A stretch of DNA of 64,000 bases from Indolivaga capnocytophagoides DSM 22835 (GCF_000426485.1 NZ_KE384529.1:335699-399698); one strand, 5' to 3'. Counted from the stretch's first letter, positions 51,059 to 60,030 are shown. Notes: generated by a model not told the origin, from the letters alone. Numbers and translations are program-made.

Positions 51059-53149
51059 TTATACTGAGCAAGATACACATTCGTCGATAGTTGCTTTTCG
51101 AGTACGAGTATAGTACAGCGATTTCAAGCCTATTTTATGTGCATAGATATAATAGCGAGCTAAGTCGCGAGTGGTATCACTGCTTTTGGTATGAAGTATT
51201 GTAGAAATACCTTGATCAACATGTCGTTGTATAACTGAAATAAGTTTCATGACCTTCATCTGATCCATATCATATGCCGACTTGTAAAAGAAGAAATTGT
51301 CATTCGTTAAATAAGGCATCGGATAAAAAGTGGTACTGTCTCCATATTCTCGAACCTCAATAGTATCTACCACCGGCATTACCGAAGCTGTTGATGTCAT
51401 GATATAAGATGAAGACTGATTGGGGGCAATAGCCAAACGATAGGCATGATACAGACCATGTTCCATGACTTGATCTTTAAGCTCCTTCCATTCTTTTTTA
51501 CAGGGTATGGCAATACCTTCAAATAAAGATTTAACCTTATCTGTTTGAGGTAAATATTCCAATTTTAAATACTTGTCAAAGTAGGTGCCTTTAGCATATT
51601 CTGATTTATCAAAATCTTTGAATGTCTTCTTTCGTTCTTTGGCAATCTCCATTGAGCGTTGCAACGAATAGAAATTCATCATCATGAAAAATACATTGCA
51701 AAAGTCGAGAGCCTCTTTGCTTTCGTAAGAAATAAAGTTTTTAGCGAAAAATCCATGCAGATTCATCGCTCCTAAGCCAACACTGTGCAACTCTTCATTT
51801 GCTTTTTTAATCGACGGAACAACATCTATGTTTGATATATCGGTAACCACTGTCAGAGCATCTATCGATGTTGATACAGCCTCTTTTATTCGCTTGTTTT
51901 CCATTACTGTGGCAACGTTTAGCGAACCTAAGTTGCACGAGATTCCTCTGCGAATGATGTCTTCTTGGTAATAGTCGTTAATCTCTGACACCTCCGATAA
52001 TTGCATAATTTCGGTACACAGATTACTGAATTTTACTTCTCCGATATCTTTCAGAGCGTGTTCTCTATTTGCATTGTCTTTGAAAAATAGATAAGGATAA
52101 CCACTTTCTTTTTGAGTCTGGGCAATCTTAACGAGCATCACGCGTGCACTTAAACGTTTTTTTCTCACTTTAGGATTATCAACCAACTCGTGATACATTT
52201 TATTCATGTCCATGTCGTCAAGATGCTGCCCATACTGACGAAACACCGAATGAGGATAGAATATATAAAATGGTTCATCTTTTTCGGCGAGCTCCATAAA
52301 CTTATCAGGAACAACAACACCAATTGAAAGTGATTTGATACGAACTTTTTCGTCAACATTGATCTTCTTACAATCTAAAAATTCTTCAATGTCTGAGTGG
52401 AAAATATTAAGATAGGCAGCTCCAGCTCCTGGGCGTTGCCCTAATTGATTGGCGTATGAAAATACATCTTCCAATAATTTCATGATGGGTAAAACGCCGC
52501 TAGCTCGTCCTTCAACACCTTTAATAGCTTCCGATCGGCCTCTTAATTTTGATAGATTAAGAGCGACGCCTCCTCCAATAGAAGACAGCTTCATCGATGA
52601 ATTGATGGCATAACCTATACTGTTAAGACTATCGCCAATTTCGTCGAGAAAACAAGAAACTAATTCGCCTGATCTGCGTTTTCCTCCATTCAAAAATGTA
52701 GGGGTTGCAGGCTGATATTCTTGATTTACTAATAGTTCAGCGAATTTGATGGCTTGCTCTACGCTTCCTTGCCCAAGGTACAAGGCAATGCAGGCAATAC
52801 GATCTTCGTAGCGTTCCAAGAATTTTTCGCCACTGTCGTCTCGAAGGGCATAATTCTGGAAGAATTTAAAGGCACTCATGAATGATGGAAAACGGAATTT
52901 TCGCTCATATATAAGTGCATATACTCTCATTATTTCTTCAAAAGAATATTGGTCGTAAAGATTTTCGTAGTAATTGTTTTCAATCAGATAATCAATCTTC
53001 TCTTTCAATGTATAGAAGAATACTGTATTCTTATTCACATAGTCAAGAAAGTACGAACGTACAGCTTCTTTGTCTTTATCAAGTTGATAGTCGTCGTCTT
53101 TCTTTATCATTACCTCATTGTTGAGGAGTATCCATTTCTTTATTTGCAT
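51059..53149 (-). CDS. nrdE: Class Ib ribonucleotide reductase, alpha subunit
   Basis: 696-residue catalytic subunit. Catalytic features: SGELVSCFL, the active-site CNLGSLN, and the C-terminal redox pair CVSCSV that is recharged by NrdH. The start at 53149 is preferred over an internal ATG at 53110 because ILLNNEV at residues 7-13 matches the conserved N-terminus of NrdE. This makes nrdE overlap nrdI by 35 bp, consistent with coupled translation. Confidence 0.95.
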   Translation of the reverse strand: MQIKKWILLNNEVMIKKDDDYQLDKDKEAVRSYFLDYVNKNTVFFYTLKEKIDYLIENNYYENLYDQYSFEEIMRVYALIYERKFRFPSFMSAFKFFQNYALRDDSGEKFLERYEDRIACIALYLGQGSVEQAIKFAELLVNQEYQPATPTFLNGGKRRSGELVSCFLDEIGDSLNSIGYAINSSMKLSSIGGGVALNLSKLRGRSEAIKGVEGRASGVLPIMKLLEDVFSYANQLGQRPGAGAAYLNIFHSDIEEFLDCKKINVDEKVRIKSLSIGVVVPDKFMELAEKDEPFYIFYPHSVFRQYGQHLDDMDMNKMYHELVDNPKVRKKRLSARVMLVKIAQTQKESGYPYLFFKDNANREHALKDIGEVKFSNLCTEIMQLSEVSEINDYYQEDIIRRGISCNLGSLNVATVMENKRIKEAVSTSIDALTVVTDISNIDVVPSIKKANEELHSVGLGAMNLHGFFAKNFISYESKEALDFCNVFFMMMNFYSLQRSMEIAKERKKTFKDFDKSEYAKGTYFDKYLKLEYLPQTDKVKSLFEGIAIPCKKEWKELKDQVMEHGLYHAYRLAIAPNQSSSYIMTSTASVMPVVDTIEVREYGDSTTFYPMPYLTNDNFFFYKSAYDMDQMKVMKLISVIQRHVDQGISTILHTKSSDTTRDLARYYIYAHKIGLKSLYYTRTRKATIDECVSCSV

Positions 53150-53522
53150 AGTCTGTTACTTTTTGAATAAAACTATTTACATCACGATCCAAACCAGCGA
53201 GTTCGAATTTAAGTAATATTGGAATCTTATATTCTTGGGATATTGTATTAGCTGCCAGCGCAAAATTATTTCCCCAGTTCATATTGCCACTTGCTGAAAC
53301 AGATACAATATAAGAATGCCATTGTTCCATAAATTTGAGTGTTGAGAGAGGTGCCTTTCCGATTTGAGTGGTAAACGTTATTAAATGTCCCACTTCAGTA
53401 ACAGCTATACCATCGTGTATTTTAACAAAACTCCATTTTGTCAGCAACCTCACTTTCTCGATAAATCGCTCAACATTACCGGTCTTACTGTCGTAATATA
53501 TTGTCATCTCATAAGGATTCAA
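53115..53522 (-). CDS. nrdI: Flavodoxin-like activator of class Ib reductase
   Basis: 135 residues with the NrdI flavin loop YYDSKTGNVERFIEKV near the N-terminus and VSASGNMNWGNNFALAA in the middle. It supplies oxidant for assembling the Mn2-Y cofactor of NrdF. Encoded between nrdH (14-bp overlap) and nrdE (35-bp overlap). Confidence 0.93.
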   Translation of the reverse strand: MNPYEMTIYYDSKTGNVERFIEKVRLLTKWSFVKIHDGIAVTEVGHLITFTTQIGKAPLSTLKFMEQWHSYIVSVSASGNMNWGNNFALAANTISQEYKIPILLKFELAGLDRDVNSFIQKVTDYANKEMDTPQQ

Positions 53523-53748
53523 TCATTTGATTTAATTCATTGGGCTGATAACCGATTATTCTCATCAATTCATCATCGTCATTTAATAATATAGTTGTAG
53601 GTACTGAACGCACCTTATATTGCATGGCTATTTCCGGATGATCAAATGGATTAATCGCTTCAAAAGAGACACTATTTTCATTAAAAAAATTAGAAACCAT
53701 AACGCATGGATTACAATCGTCCTTTTCGAATTTTATGATTTTTTTCAT
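53509..53748 (-). CDS. nrdH: Glutaredoxin/thioredoxin-like electron donor
   Basis: 79-residue NrdH-type redoxin with active site CNPC (residues 12-15) and the cis-Pro region RSVPTTILL. It reduces NrdE. First gene of the operon; a cobalamin riboswitch ends about 130 nt upstream. Confidence 0.9.
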   Translation of the reverse strand: MKKIIKFEKDDCNPCVMVSNFFNENSVSFEAINPFDHPEIAMQYKVRSVPTTILLNDDDELMRIIGYQPNELNQMIESL

Positions 53749-53880
53749 ATTGACATAGTTTAATTATAGAAAGAGTAAAGACAGTCTTAGATTAAGACTA
53801 TAGCCTATCATTTTTTTATGTATGATTTTCTTTTTTTGCAATACTTTCTTTATTTCCCGAAAGAAAATATTTTATTTATT

Positions 53881-54048
53881 TGGCAGGTCTTCTGACTTAC
53901 TTCATTTTCAAACGTCCTTCCCATTCAAAATAGAATAGTGGTTAGAGAATTGTTCGAAAACCTTTGGTGAAGCTTACAGCAGCGGGTCTGTTCAGGATTT
54001 ACACCTGATTCCCTTTTCATCATTTTCTAAGAATTTAGAATAACGACA
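53881..54048 (-). promoter_or_regulatory. Cobalamin riboswitch proximal to nrdHIEF
   Basis: Minus strand: GGGAATCAGGTGTAAATCC, CAGACCCGCTGCTGTAA and 3' box AAGTCAGAAGACCTGCC, an intact B12 riboswitch. It should lower expression of the B12-independent reductase when cobalamin is present, as known for B12-riboswitch-controlled class I nrd operons in other bacteria. Confidence 0.95.
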
Positions 54049-54529
54049 CCAAATATTACTACAAATATGAAACAATTTTCCGAGATAAAAGTTTTCTAAA
54101 AAAGAAAATATTTATCTATTAATCATCACTAATGTTTATCAAAAAAGAAAAGTTTATTCAAAAATATTTACATGTAGTTTTCTATAAGTATTATTTTTCC
54201 AGAAAAATAAAATAGAAAAGTCATCCCGACTTCTCCATTTCAGGGGTCAATTCAAATGTCAAATCAGCTTCCCACTACCAATTTGACGCTTCCGAGGAAT
54301 TGAGTTCAAACCATATATATTAACATAAAAAAGTACACAGGTATTACACTCCCAAATCTTCTCTTTGGGGTAAAAAATAATCTTTTCTAAATGATTTACT
54401 TTCAAATAACTTTAGCCAAACAATTGCGAAATGATACAATTGGTCTCATTCCTGTTTTTTACAATAAGATATTCGAAACAATGCTTATGTTCTTTGCCTC
54501 ATCTCCCGAAGGCACAAAACTACTATATT
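54049..54529. other. Spacer between tandem riboswitches
   Basis: 480 bp with no supportable gene. A 17-codon stretch on the minus strand (54221-54274, ..ADLTFELTPEMEKSG and stop) looks like a protein C-terminus, possibly from a lost gene or IS. Otherwise nothing recognized. Confidence 0.3.
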
Positions 54530-54705
54530 CTGGCAGGTCTTCTGACTTACTCCATCTTTGAATGCCCTTCCTATTCATTATCGAATAGTGGATTGAGTAT
54601 TACTCAAAGACTTTTTAGTGGAGCTTACAGCAGCGGGTCTGTTCAGGATTTGCACCTGATTCCCTTTTCACCACATTTCTGAAAATATGAATTGTGACAC
54701 CAAAA
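54530..54705 (-). promoter_or_regulatory. Second, distal cobalamin riboswitch
   Basis: Nearly the same as the proximal element (TGGCAGGTCTTCTGACTTAC on the plus strand is identical) with all consensus boxes intact and a TACATTTG -7 box at 54713-54720. No gene follows it before the proximal copy. Either a tandem control of nrdHIEF or an orphan whose gene was lost from the 480-bp spacer. Confidence 0.92.
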
Positions 54706-54840
54706 TCGGGTGCAAATGTATTAATTAAAATCAAAAATAAAGGTATTCTGGATTTGTTTTTTGAAGAATTATAAAGAAAACTTTACGGGGAAGTTAAGTC
54801 AGAAATCTATCTTTGTACTTCTATTTAAAATAAGGACATA

Positions 54841-55006
54841 ATGAAAAATCTAGTAGAAAACTTAAGCTGACTTTTCAAAAGATGCAAACACTCAGGTAGA
54901 AAATGAGAATAAAGCAGCCGAACAACGAGCAAGAAAAGCCTCATTGGAAATAGAAAAAGCTTTGAAAGAATTCCGTAAAGTGTCTATCGAAGAATCTAAG
55001 AAATGA
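54841..55006 (+). pseudogene. Frameshifted histone H1/Hc1-like protein gene
   Basis: Begins ATG with MKNLVENLS and stops at TGA (54868). From 54866, in the +1 frame, ADFSKDANTQVENENKAAEQ..RARKASLEIEKALKEFRKVS..ESKK continues to TGA at 55004. Together this is the full-length small Lys-rich histone-like DNA-binding protein common in Bacteroidetes, interrupted by one shift near codon 8. The adjacent terminator is intact. Mutation, sequencing error or recoding are all possible; the site lacks a convincing slippery sequence. Confidence 0.8.
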
Positions 55007-55031
55007 AAAAAGGTGCTTTACTCACCTTTTT
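55007..55031 (+). terminator. Terminator of histone-like gene
   Basis: 9-bp stem (55007-55015 with 55023-55031; AAAAAGGTG) with a 7-nt loop, directly after the stop codon and ending in a T-run. Confidence 0.85.
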
Positions 55032-55494
55032 CTATATCTATCATTTCTGCTTCTGTCTGTCAATCTTTTGTGCCAGTATATCCACATTAATAAAAACAAC
55101 CACTAAAAAGTAGCGTGTTTTGAATAGCAGTTATTCAGTAGTAAATTTTGACTTTTAGTAGGCTTTTTATAGCTTCCGATTGTCATCTGGTTTAATATGG
55201 AGTAATAAAAAAGTCTCCTAAACTATTAGTTTAGAAGACTTTTGCTTTCTCTTGGCTTTGAACCGTCTTAAAGGTTCTGTTGGCCTAGCGATCCGAGCAA
55301 GAACGCCCGAACTTATATCTAATACTAATGTTACTCAATATATTACCATATAACTACTACTAATCTAGTAGTGATTTAGTAGTTGTTTCTGGCTTTCTAC
55401 TATCTCTCAATATACCACGTTTGGCCTGAAGTTCGCTTATATTCTTTTATTGCTGTAAGGTTACGAATAATTAAATTAAGACAGATAAATAATA
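55032..55494. other. Spacer with hairpins
   Basis: 460 bp with no gene. It has a strong hairpin at 55209-55243, a shorter GAACC/GGTTC hairpin near 55259-55276 in a locally GC-richer stretch (55250-55312), and clustered TAGTAGT/ACTACTA repeats at 55352-55384. Origin unknown; it may mark a former element end. Confidence 0.35.
55209..55243 (-). terminator. Strong hairpin, likely minus-strand terminator
   Basis: AAAAGTCT pairs with AGACTTTT and CTAAAC with GTTTAG, separated by one mismatch, with a 5-nt loop. A T-run follows on the minus strand. It could end the unknown gene at 55495. Confidence 0.65.
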
Positions 55495-56132
55495 TCACTT
55501 TCTTATTTCTTTTTCTGTATCTAGATAATAAGTTTTTCTTGATTTTGTTGGTTCTTTAGAGTTGTAATAACCAATAAGCCCAACAACAACTTCTTCGTAA
55601 GGAACTCCACAGTTTACATATTCTACAAAAATAGAGGGATAACCAAAGTATCCCTCTGTTTCCATTGTATATTCTACTATGTTCTCATATGGAATTCTAT
55701 AAAATAAAGATGAGTTCTGAGCATTTGGTTCATTATCCTCAGTAAAATACCAAGTTTCATCTTCATTTATTACAACTCTTTTGTGGCACATTGCAACGAA
55801 CTCTAATCCATTTTCATAGAAATCCCATATTTCCAATTTAAGCCAACTCGGTATATATGCTTTATTATAGGACACCTCTGGAAAACTTCGGTCACCTATA
55901 GAACGAACGAGTAAACGATCATAAAGAAACTTTCTACTAGGATCATAATAAAGAAGGTCATTATACTTTATCCATTCTTTTTCACTAATCTTTTTTATTA
56001 AATCACGTCCTAGCCTCTTCTTTAGTGATGAAATTTGTTTGAATCGCGTTCTTGTTATTTTTTTTGATTTTGATTATCTTTCGTTGATAATTCAGAAAGT
56101 AAGTATTGATAAACTCGTTCTATTTTTTCAAT
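55495..56132 (-). pseudogene. Unknown protein gene, 5'-truncated and frameshifted
   Basis: The frame from 56073 to 55495 is open for 192 codons with no ATG (first GTG at 55875). It begins KITRTRFKQISSLKKRLGRD.. and ends DTEKEIRK. Just upstream, in another frame, PIEKIERVYQYLLSELSTK.. runs to 56055; the two join at an 8-base homopolymer (56058-56065). The protein is likely one gene broken by a homopolymer shift. Its own start is missing because the DNA changes at about 56150 into a GH78 gene. Family unknown; the C-terminal half is acidic with many Tyr. Confidence 0.55.
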
Positions 56133-56457
56133 GGGGAGGGAACCAATAATAGCGGGTTGTAGGTTGTAAGGGGGAACCCTCGTAGCGGATGTTCAATGAA
56201 ATATCACTATTCACTTTTCCTGAATTCCACACTATATTACCGGATTCGTTTGTAACTTCTATTTGATAAACTTTCTGATAAGCTCCGTTTTTATCTGATT
56301 CCATATTCCAGCTGAAACGGGGTTTTTCGACATCGATTCCCAGTGGGGTGACGGTATATTCTGTTTTCAGATTTAATACACGAAAATCCGTCGATTTGCC
56401 AGTCACAACCGGGGAAAAAAGAAATAATCCGAATAGGAGAATAATGATTTTTTTCAT
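56128..56457 (-). pseudogene. GH78 alpha-L-rhamnosidase, N-terminal fragment
   Basis: Signal peptide (1-20) and the start of the N-terminal Bac_rhamnosid domain (LKTEYTVTPLGIDVEKPRFSW, YQIEV, then PTTRYYW). After residue 105 or so the similarity ends abruptly and a stop follows. A full GH78 has 700-900 or more residues. The remainder is absent from the window, so this is a truncated remnant at a rearrangement junction near 56150. Confidence 0.8.
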
Positions 56458-56478
56458 ATTTCATATAATATATTCGTC

Positions 56479-56498
56479 TTAAGGTTGCAGGCCTTATT
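56479..56498 (-). repeat. PUL leader dyad, diverged copy before GH78
   Basis: Minus strand AATAAGGCCTGCAACCTTAA, about 22 bp before the GH78 start. It shares the AATA-AGG-yCTG-CCTTAA layout with the copies of the first PUL, so the motif is not limited to one locus. Confidence 0.5.
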
Positions 56499-56606
56499 AT
56501 TTTCAGTCTAATAAATATTTACTGTTTACTACAATTAATAAAGCTAAATACTATCTTTTAGCTAATATTCTCTGAGAGAGTGTATTTTTTATTTCCTTTG
56601 ATTTAC

Positions 56607-58532
56607 TTATTCTATTCCTTCGGTAGTCATATCAACTCGTTTAATCGTGCCATCGAAGTTATGATATAACCTGTCTATACAAACCGAACGACTATAACTT
56701 CCCCCATTCGTATTGATTCCTCCGTTATGATATATAAAGTACCACTGATCCTTGAATTCTGTGATTGCTTGATGGATCGTATTACTATTGCCTGCAATTT
56801 CGGACAAAAGCCCTTTATACTCATAAGGTCCTTCAATATGGTCCGCCATAGCGTATGCTATCTTTTCAGGAAACTCTGTTGCATAAGTAAGGTAATACTT
56901 ACCTTTATACTTATGTATCCAAGGGGCTTCGGTAAAGCTGAATCCGGGAAAGTCAATCTTCTTTACTTCGCCGTCTATTTCTATCATATTGTCCTTCAGT
57001 TTGGCATAATAACATTCGCGGTTACCCCAAAATATCCAAGAAGTACCATCGTCATCAATAAATATAGCAGGGTCAATACATGCCCATGAGTGAGTAGAAG
57101 CAAAGCAATCTTTGTTTGTCAATAACGGTTTTCCCAAAGCATCTTTGTAAGGGCCTTCGGGGCGATCAGAAACTCCAACACCTATACCCGACCAATTAGT
57201 ACTGATGTACCAGTAATATTTACCGTTTCGTTCGGCTATATGTGCAGCAAAAGCATCCCCGCTTTTAGCCCATGAAAAATCAGTGATTTTCATCGGAACT
57301 GGATATTCTGTCCAATTCTTCATATCGGTGGTAGAAAACACAAGCCAGTCTTTCATCTTATATCCTTTCTGTCCTCCTTCAAAATCGTGTCCTGCAAAGA
57401 GCCAGAGCGTGTCTCCTTCGACTAAAGCAGCAGGGTCTGCAGTGTAATGATGTGTGATGACTGGATTACCTTTGGACTGAAATTGGTATCGATCCGTTTT
57501 TCCGGTAGGCTGCAATAAAGAAGTAGGAACACCGCCCCATTTGTTATTCAACAGTCGTGCCTCCTCTTTTGTAATACTGATAATGCTTCCGTGGCGTGGA
57601 TGAAAGTTCTTGTTGAACGGTTCCGGTTTTTCAGTGAAATTAAACAGATTCGTACTGCGCTGGAATTCGTAACGTCCGTCAACATACAAATCGTACATCA
57701 ATATGTAGTCATCTTTATCGTTCAATTTGAAAATACTCGAACCTTCCACAACCACAGAAGTGTCGGCATAAGCATCCACATATCTGAAATCTTCTGTCCA
57801 TGGACCTTGTAGTGATTTACTTATTGCCTGTTGAATTCCGTTTTTAATTTCTTTTCCGTTTTGGTCTTTTGTATTGCCTTTGAAAAAGAAATGATATAGT
57901 CCTTCTTTATATATAATATCCCCATCGATACCTCCGTATTTGGGACTAAACATTAATTGCGGTTCTTTCTCAAAACCTGCAAAATCTTTATTGGCGTAGG
58001 CACAATAAAAATCAAGTTTTTTATCGTTATGATATCTTACCGTAAAATATACCAGATATTTTTTTGCCTTTGTATCATAAATTATTTGAGGTGCCCAAAC
58101 CCATTTTACATTCCCAAATTTCTTTGGATATAATTTTGCAAGGTCGATAATGCTATGATTCCAATCGATAAGATTATCGGATTTCAGCATTATTATTCCG
58201 GGGTTGTTATCCCATCCATTTTTTGCAACGTACATATCCGTTGCCACCATATAGAAACTGTTATCTTGTCCGCGCATTAGATACGGATCTCGGATTCCTC
58301 CGGTATGTGATATTTCGCTCGATGGTATAATCGGTTGGTTGCTGTTTAGTGCAGTCCAATTAACGGCATCTTGGCTAACAGCAAAGCGGAGCTGTTCCTG
58401 CTCCAACCATTTACCTTTCCCCTCGAAATAGGCAAACAGATAACCTTCGAATGTTTTAGATTGCTGTTGCTGAGCATTTATTATGGTAAAAGAACTCAAG
58501 GAAAACAAAAGGAGGACAAGTATATTTTTCAT
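56607..58532 (-). CDS. Tandem GH43-type glycosidase (two catalytic propellers)
   Basis: 641-residue exported protein (signal peptide about 1-20) made of two GH43-like propellers. The N-terminal unit (about 25-330) has base Asp in GIRDPYLMRG, Asp in GGIDGDIIY and acid Glu in VVEGSSIFKL. The C-terminal unit (about 355-641) has YTADPAALV, CIDPAIFIDDDG and FTEAPWIHKYKGKYY. Both triads look complete. The N-terminal unit resembles the neighbouring single-domain protein at 58567. Likely arabinan, arabinogalactan or pectin side-chain activity (inference). Confidence 0.88.
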   Translation of the reverse strand: MKNILVLLLFSLSSFTIINAQQQQSKTFEGYLFAYFEGKGKWLEQEQLRFAVSQDAVNWTALNSNQPIIPSSEISHTGGIRDPYLMRGQDNSFYMVATDMYVAKNGWDNNPGIIMLKSDNLIDWNHSIIDLAKLYPKKFGNVKWVWAPQIIYDTKAKKYLVYFTVRYHNDKKLDFYCAYANKDFAGFEKEPQLMFSPKYGGIDGDIIYKEGLYHFFFKGNTKDQNGKEIKNGIQQAISKSLQGPWTEDFRYVDAYADTSVVVEGSSIFKLNDKDDYILMYDLYVDGRYEFQRSTNLFNFTEKPEPFNKNFHPRHGSIISITKEEARLLNNKWGGVPTSLLQPTGKTDRYQFQSKGNPVITHHYTADPAALVEGDTLWLFAGHDFEGGQKGYKMKDWLVFSTTDMKNWTEYPVPMKITDFSWAKSGDAFAAHIAERNGKYYWYISTNWSGIGVGVSDRPEGPYKDALGKPLLTNKDCFASTHSWACIDPAIFIDDDGTSWIFWGNRECYYAKLKDNMIEIDGEVKKIDFPGFSFTEAPWIHKYKGKYYLTYATEFPEKIAYAMADHIEGPYEYKGLLSEIAGNSNTIHQAITEFKDQWYFIYHNGGINTNGGSYSRSVCIDRLYHNFDGTIKRVDMTTEGIE

Positions 58533-58566
58533 GGAGAGTTATTTAGTTATTAATTTTATTTGAAAC

Positions 58567-59631
58567 TTAAAATTTCATTTCTAATTGCCAATGTTTGGCT
58601 AATTGTTCAGCTTCTTTTTTTGTCAGATGTATTACTGCACCATGTTTAGGTGAAGTGAAATTTGTAGCTTTCATTATATCTCCATTGAAATGACCGAGAT
58701 CTGTAAAGTTTATAAAATCAGTTGTTTCACTGAAGCCAAAATTATGAGGGTTTACACCATATATATCGTACATCAGCACCCATTTATCTTCTCCTATCCG
58801 TTTCCATACATTCGGAGCTTCACAAGCTTTAGATTCAGGATCATACCATGCAGGGTCATAGGCATATCCGGTATGGATAGAATCTGAGATTGCTTGTTTG
58901 ATACCCGCTGTGCCATCATGTGCTACATAAAACATGTGATATTTATTACCAACTTTTGTTATATCGGCATCAATGTACGATTTATTGTATTTAGGATATT
59001 GAAAAAGAAGCTTTGGTTCAGTTTCTATTCCGGTGAATTCTTTGTTGAGATAGGTATAAAATAATTGATTCAACCCATTTTTTATGCGTAAAGTAAAATA
59101 GAGCATAATTCGGTCACGGTTTTCATCGTATATCATTTCAGGGGCCCATGCACATCCTATATTTTCCCATCCGAGAAAAGCGTCACTTATCGATAAATTA
59201 GAACGGCTCCAGTTTATAAGATCTGTGGATTTCATCAAGACAAAGCCTTTATTATTTCCCCATCCAAATTCTTTCCCGTCGCGTTCCCATTCAGTATCTC
59301 TGTATCCTTGTTTCTGTCCAAATATATGAAGATCAGTCATTGTCAGATAAAAATTATTATCGGGGCCTCTCATTATGTAAGGATCTCTGATTCCTTTTTG
59401 CTGAGCGATTGTATCACCACCGATAACAGGCTTTCCATTGTTTATGTCAGTAAAAGAATATCCATCTGAACTCAAAGCCATATAAAGACTGTGTGTGTCA
59501 TCTTTGAAATAAATCATTAGGTAAGCTTTCAGTTCATTTTCTTTCGGAACTTTATCTGAATTTTGGGCTTTTATCAGACCAACACTGATAAGTAAATAGG
59601 ATAGGATTATCAATTTCAGCAATCTATTCAT
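58567..59631 (-). CDS. GH43-type glycosidase, single propeller
   Basis: 354 residues, exported (signal about 1-22). Triad candidates are Asp in GIRDPYIMRG, Asp in SYIDADITK and Glu in ACEAPNVWKR. It is similar to the N-terminal half of the next gene downstream, pointing to duplication and fusion in this enzyme family. The 34-bp gap to the tandem enzyme suggests an operon. Confidence 0.88.
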   Translation of the reverse strand: MNRLLKLIILSYLLISVGLIKAQNSDKVPKENELKAYLMIYFKDDTHSLYMALSSDGYSFTDINNGKPVIGGDTIAQQKGIRDPYIMRGPDNNFYLTMTDLHIFGQKQGYRDTEWERDGKEFGWGNNKGFVLMKSTDLINWSRSNLSISDAFLGWENIGCAWAPEMIYDENRDRIMLYFTLRIKNGLNQLFYTYLNKEFTGIETEPKLLFQYPKYNKSYIDADITKVGNKYHMFYVAHDGTAGIKQAISDSIHTGYAYDPAWYDPESKACEAPNVWKRIGEDKWVLMYDIYGVNPHNFGFSETTDFINFTDLGHFNGDIMKATNFTSPKHGAVIHLTKKEAEQLAKHWQLEMKF

Positions 59632-59673
59632 TACTTTTTTTTTTATAAAATAAATACATAACTTCTTTCTTAA

Positions 59674-60003
59674 TTACAGAGTAGGTTTTACTCCTCTAAT
59701 ACTACCATCTTCATTGAATTGCACTCTGTCGATACAAACTTTGCGATGAAAACCACCGGCCCCGTTAGGCATATTTATTCCATTGGGTTTGTGTATTCGG
59801 TGGTATATAATATACCACTCGTCTTTGCCCGGTATCTGTAATATTGAATTATGTCCGGCTCCGTAAATTCCTTTCGATTCGTCTTTTTTGATAACAATGT
59901 TATTCTCTGGTATTGTCAATGGACCTAATGGCGACTGTGCTGTTGCATAGCGTACTTTGTAATTAGGACTGCGGGTGTCATCTTCCGACCAAAGAAAATA
60001 ATA
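59674..60003 (-). pseudogene. GH43 C-terminal fragment cut by the IS element
   Basis: The open frame begins at the IS end (YYFLWSEDDTRSPNYKVRYAT..) and runs through IYGAGHNSILQIPGKDEWYIIYHR to a stop. These are the last blades of a GH43 enzyme; the N-terminal two thirds are missing. It would have been the first gene of the minus-strand run ahead of the two GH43-type genes. Confidence 0.85.
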
Positions 60004-60030
60004 AGGTAACTATATACCAGATTACAGTGT
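60002..60030 (+). repeat. Left terminal inverted repeat
   Basis: 29 bp, perfect inverted match to 62539-62567. The GH43 fragment reads into its outer bases, so the true transposon edge could lie a few bases inward. Confidence 0.9.

Noticed and set aside
51059..53110. nrdE start at the internal ATG 53110
   Set aside because: It would remove the conserved ILLNNEV segment of the NrdE N-terminus.
54431..54682. 83-aa plus-strand gene over the distal riboswitch
   Set aside because: It overlaps the conserved riboswitch core on the opposite strand and has no protein-like features.
54841..54880. Programmed +1 frameshift in the histone-like gene
   Set aside because: The TGAC stop context is suggestive, but the P-site codon AGC would not re-pair in +1 and there is no upstream SD-like stimulator as in prfB.
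55250..55312. tRNA or other structured RNA gene
   Set aside because: A GC-richer stretch with a short GAACC/GGTTC hairpin, but no cloverleaf, T-loop or other known RNA consensus was found.
55352..55384. CRISPR-like short repeats (TAGTAGT/ACTACTA)
   Set aside because: Irregular, very short and without spacers of constant size.
55495..55875. 126-aa intact hypothetical protein
   Set aside because: The reading frame continues upstream with protein-like sequence and no ATG; it is the 3' part of a longer broken gene.
59674..59919. 81-aa small gene starting at TTG 59919
   Set aside because: The same frame continues upstream to the IS with clear GH43 sequence, so this is a gene fragment.
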